Assembly (NCBI GenBank): GCA_028281235.1
Contig: JANQKG010000030.1
Coordinates: 1-64,000, forward strand
Length of the DNA: 64,000 nt
Direction of reading: 5' to 3'
Origin: Afifellaceae bacterium
Lineage (GTDB): Bacteria; Pseudomonadota; Alphaproteobacteria; Rhizobiales; Afifellaceae
Shown here: piece after piece, positions 62,182 through 64,000 of the stretch
Layout: every line of letters starts with the position of its first letter
Numbering within the stretch: the first letter of the stretch is position 1
Notes under the pieces: generated by a model
Database searches by the model: none
The model's input: the letters and a program-made list of their open reading frames with translations, nothing else
What the model was told of the DNA's origin: nothing
Translations under genes and position numbers: made by a program

Positions 62182-63585
62182 GTGCGTTTTGTGTCGACCC
62201 GCGGCGAGGCGCCGGCGCTCGGATTTCGGGATGTCGTGCGCGCCGGCCTTGCCGATGATGGCGGCCTTTATGTGCCGGAACGCTGGCCGCGCCTCAGCGA
62301 GGACGACATCGCGGCGCTCGCCGGCTGCTCCTATGCGGAGGCGGCCTGTCGCATCATCAGCCGCTTCACGGAGGATGAAGTCGCTGAAGCGGCGCTGCGC
62401 AGCATGACTGACGAGGCCTACGCCACCTTCCGGCATGAGGCGGTGGCGCCCCTCAACCAGATCGGCCCCAATCATTTTGTGCTTGAGCTCTTCCATGGGC
62501 CCACCCACGCCTTCAAGGACCTGGCGATGCAGTTCCTGGCGCGGATGATGGAGCATGTGTTGGCGGAGAGCGCCGATCGGCTGACGATTGTCGGCGCGAC
62601 TTCCGGCGACACCGGCGGCGCGGCGATTGAAGCCTTTCGCGGACGCGAGCGGATCGATATTGCAATCCTGTTTCCCGACGGGCGCGTCTCGCCGGTACAG
62701 CGCAAGCAGATGACGACGGCGCGTGAGGGCAACGTTCACGCCATCGCCATTGAAGGCACGTTCGACGACACGCAGGCCCTCGTCAAAGCCATGTTCAACG
62801 ACAAGGCTTTCCGCGCGCGTACGCAGCTCTCCGGCGTCAATTCCATCAATTGGGGCCGCATCGTTGCGCAGATCGTCTACTACTTCACCGCGGCCGTGGC
62901 GCTTGGCGCGCCGCACAGGCCGGTCTCCTTCACCGTGCCGACCGGCAATTTCGGCAACATCTTCGCCGGCTATGCCGCCAAGCGGATGGGCCTGCCGATC
63001 GAGCGGCTGGTGATCGCCGCCAACGTCAACGACATCCTGCATCGGACGGTGACGACGGGGCGCTACGAGGTGCGCGGGGTCACGGCGACAACCTCGCCGT
63101 CGATGGACATCCAGGTCTCGTCGAACTTTGAACGCCTGCTTTATGAGGCGGAGGAGCGCGACGCCGAAATCGTGCGCCGCGCGATGGACGGGCTCAAGCA
63201 ATCGGGCACCTTCACGCTGAGTGCGCGTGCGCGTGCGGCGATCGCAGCCGACTTCGCCTCCGGCGCCTGCGACGAACGGGAGACGGCGACAACGATTAGA
63301 GACGTGCGGGAACGGACCGGCATCACGCTTGATCCGCACAGCGCTGTGGGCGTCGCCGTTGCGGAGCGCCATCTCGGCACGACGCCGATGGTGACGCTCG
63401 CCACCGCGCATCCCGCCAAGTTTCCGGACGCGGTGGAAAGCGCTTCAGGCGTGCGGCCCGAGCTGCCGGAGTGGGCACAATCGGTGCTGTCGCGGGAGGA
63501 AACCTACGCCGTGCTGCCAGCCGATCTTGCGGCGGTCGAAGACGCTGTCGCCGCCCGGTCCGGCGCGGCGAAGGTGGTTGCCTGA
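62182..63585 (+). CDS. thrC: Threonine synthase
   Basis: ThrC converts O-phosphohomoserine to threonine with PLP. The 467-residue protein shows VSTRGEAPALGFRDVVRAGLADDGGLYVPE at the N-terminus, the PLP lysine Lys112 in GPTHAFKDLAMQF, IVGATSGDTGGAAIEAF, PTGNFGNIFAGYAA, and SPSMDIQVSSNFERLL. It starts with GTG (62182). The M16 peptidase gene overlaps its stop (TGATG), so the two are coupled, as is usual in Hyphomicrobiales. Confidence 0.96.
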   Translation: MRFVSTRGEAPALGFRDVVRAGLADDGGLYVPERWPRLSEDDIAALAGCSYAEAACRIISRFTEDEVAEAALRSMTDEAYATFRHEAVAPLNQIGPNHFVLELFHGPTHAFKDLAMQFLARMMEHVLAESADRLTIVGATSGDTGGAAIEAFRGRERIDIAILFPDGRVSPVQRKQMTTAREGNVHAIAIEGTFDDTQALVKAMFNDKAFRARTQLSGVNSINWGRIVAQIVYYFTAAVALGAPHRPVSFTVPTGNFGNIFAGYAAKRMGLPIERLVIAANVNDILHRTVTTGRYEVRGVTATTSPSMDIQVSSNFERLLYEAEERDAEIVRRAMDGLKQSGTFTLSARARAAIAADFASGACDERETATTIRDVRERTGITLDPHSAVGVAVAERHLGTTPMVTLATAHPAKFPDAVESASGVRPELPEWAQSVLSREETYAVLPADLAAVEDAVAARSGAAKVVA

Positions 63586-64000
63586 TGGGCGTTGCGCTCA
63601 CGAAGCTGGCGAACGGTATTCGCGTGGTCTCGCACCGCATGCCGCATCTGGAGAGCATCGCGCTTGGTCTTTGGGTCGGCGCGGGCGCGCGTTCGGAGAC
63701 GTCGGCGGAGCATGGCATCTCGCACCTCCTGGAGCACATGGCGTTCAAGGGCACCGGCCGACGGAGCGCGCGCGACATCGCTGAGTCCATCGAGGCGGTC
63801 GGCGGGGAGATGAACGCTGAGACCACGGTCGACAACACGACCTATTACGTCCGTCTCCTCAAGGACGATCTGGCGCTCGGCCTCGACGTGCTCGGCGACA
63901 TCATCTGTGACCCGCTGCTTGACGCCGATGAGCTGGCGCTGGAGCAGCACGTCGTCCTGCAGGAGATCGGCGCCGCCTATGACGTGGCGGAGGATTGGGT
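63584..64000 (+). CDS. M16 family zinc peptidase (5' part, runs off the window)
   Basis: The ATG overlaps the thrC stop, and 139 codons are present before the window ends. The protein begins MGVALTKLANGIRVVSHRMP and has the inverted zinc motif HxxEH at His47, Glu50 and His51 (ISHLLEHMAFKGT), with the third ligand probably Glu127 (LQEI). This is the pitrilysin/mitochondrial processing peptidase-like group. The frame is open to position 64000, so the gene is not broken in the part seen. Confidence 0.93.

Overview
The window is a GC-rich chromosomal segment of an alphaproteobacterium, most likely of the order Hyphomicrobiales (Rhizobiales). The evidence is the CcrM methyltransferase beside MutY, a DUF721/DciA-like protein, a DsbA-like protein and SMC; an F0-only ATP synthase operon with b and b' subunits; a glyQ-lemA-DUF2207-glyS cluster; a TIGR02301 protein; and the GCATGATC...GATCATGC palindromic repeat typical of this order. 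Genus cannot be fixed from the sequence alone. Nearly everything is core metabolism. I see no phage, plasmid, transposase, CRISPR array, rRNA or tRNA gene.

Layout. 1-2.8 kb: small conserved proteins, a Nudix hydrolase, an SRAP protein and a GST. 2.8-8 kb: an FAD-linked hydroxyacid dehydrogenase, FabI, an AcuI-type reductase and an MFS carrier. 8-12 kb: nadA-nadB-nadC behind a palindromic operator-like site. 12-16 kb: pyruvate phosphate dikinase and a SleB-type hydrolase. 16.4-23.1 kb (minus): glyQ, an unknown protein, lemA, a DUF2207 membrane protein and glyS. 23.2-27.2 kb: ispE, a TPR-LysM protein and a polyprenyl diphosphate synthase. 27.3-33.4 kb: a methyltransferase, an S49 peptidase, ETF-ubiquinone oxidoreductase, a gamma-butyrobetaine hydroxylase-like enzyme and a family 4 uracil-DNA glycosylase. 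33.4-34 kb: a brnTA toxin-antitoxin pair whose toxin carries an in-frame stop. 34-42.6 kb: a peroxiredoxin-like protein, an MFS carrier, MoaB, GYD and MBL-fold proteins, an NmrA/AraC divergent pair, a radical SAM protein and RNase HII. 42.8-45.6 kb: atpI-B-E-F'-F (minus). 45.8-54 kb: smc, dsbA-like, DUF721, mutY, HAD and ccrM. 54-61 kb: a lipoprotein, then a tandem glycine riboswitch driving gcvT-gcvH-osmC-GNAT-gcvPA-gcvPB. 61-64 kb: a HAD phosphatase, a small unknown protein, thrC and the start of an M16 peptidase.

The most distinctive content is non-coding. Nine copies of a roughly 150-bp element made of two opposed hairpins lie between genes; the outer arms are conserved while the inner stems change sequence but stay self-complementary. 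Three copies of a second element begin exactly one base after a stop codon, all in the same orientation, and one is disrupted by a nested 39-bp palindromic insert. At least three further repeat types occur, one of them only beside the first element. The other leads are the broken brnT, mutually exclusive hairpins ahead of ppdK, a two-gene glycine decarboxylase P protein with two extra genes in its operon, and a TPR protein carrying a C-terminal LysM domain. I did not find a convincing undescribed defence or biosynthetic system.
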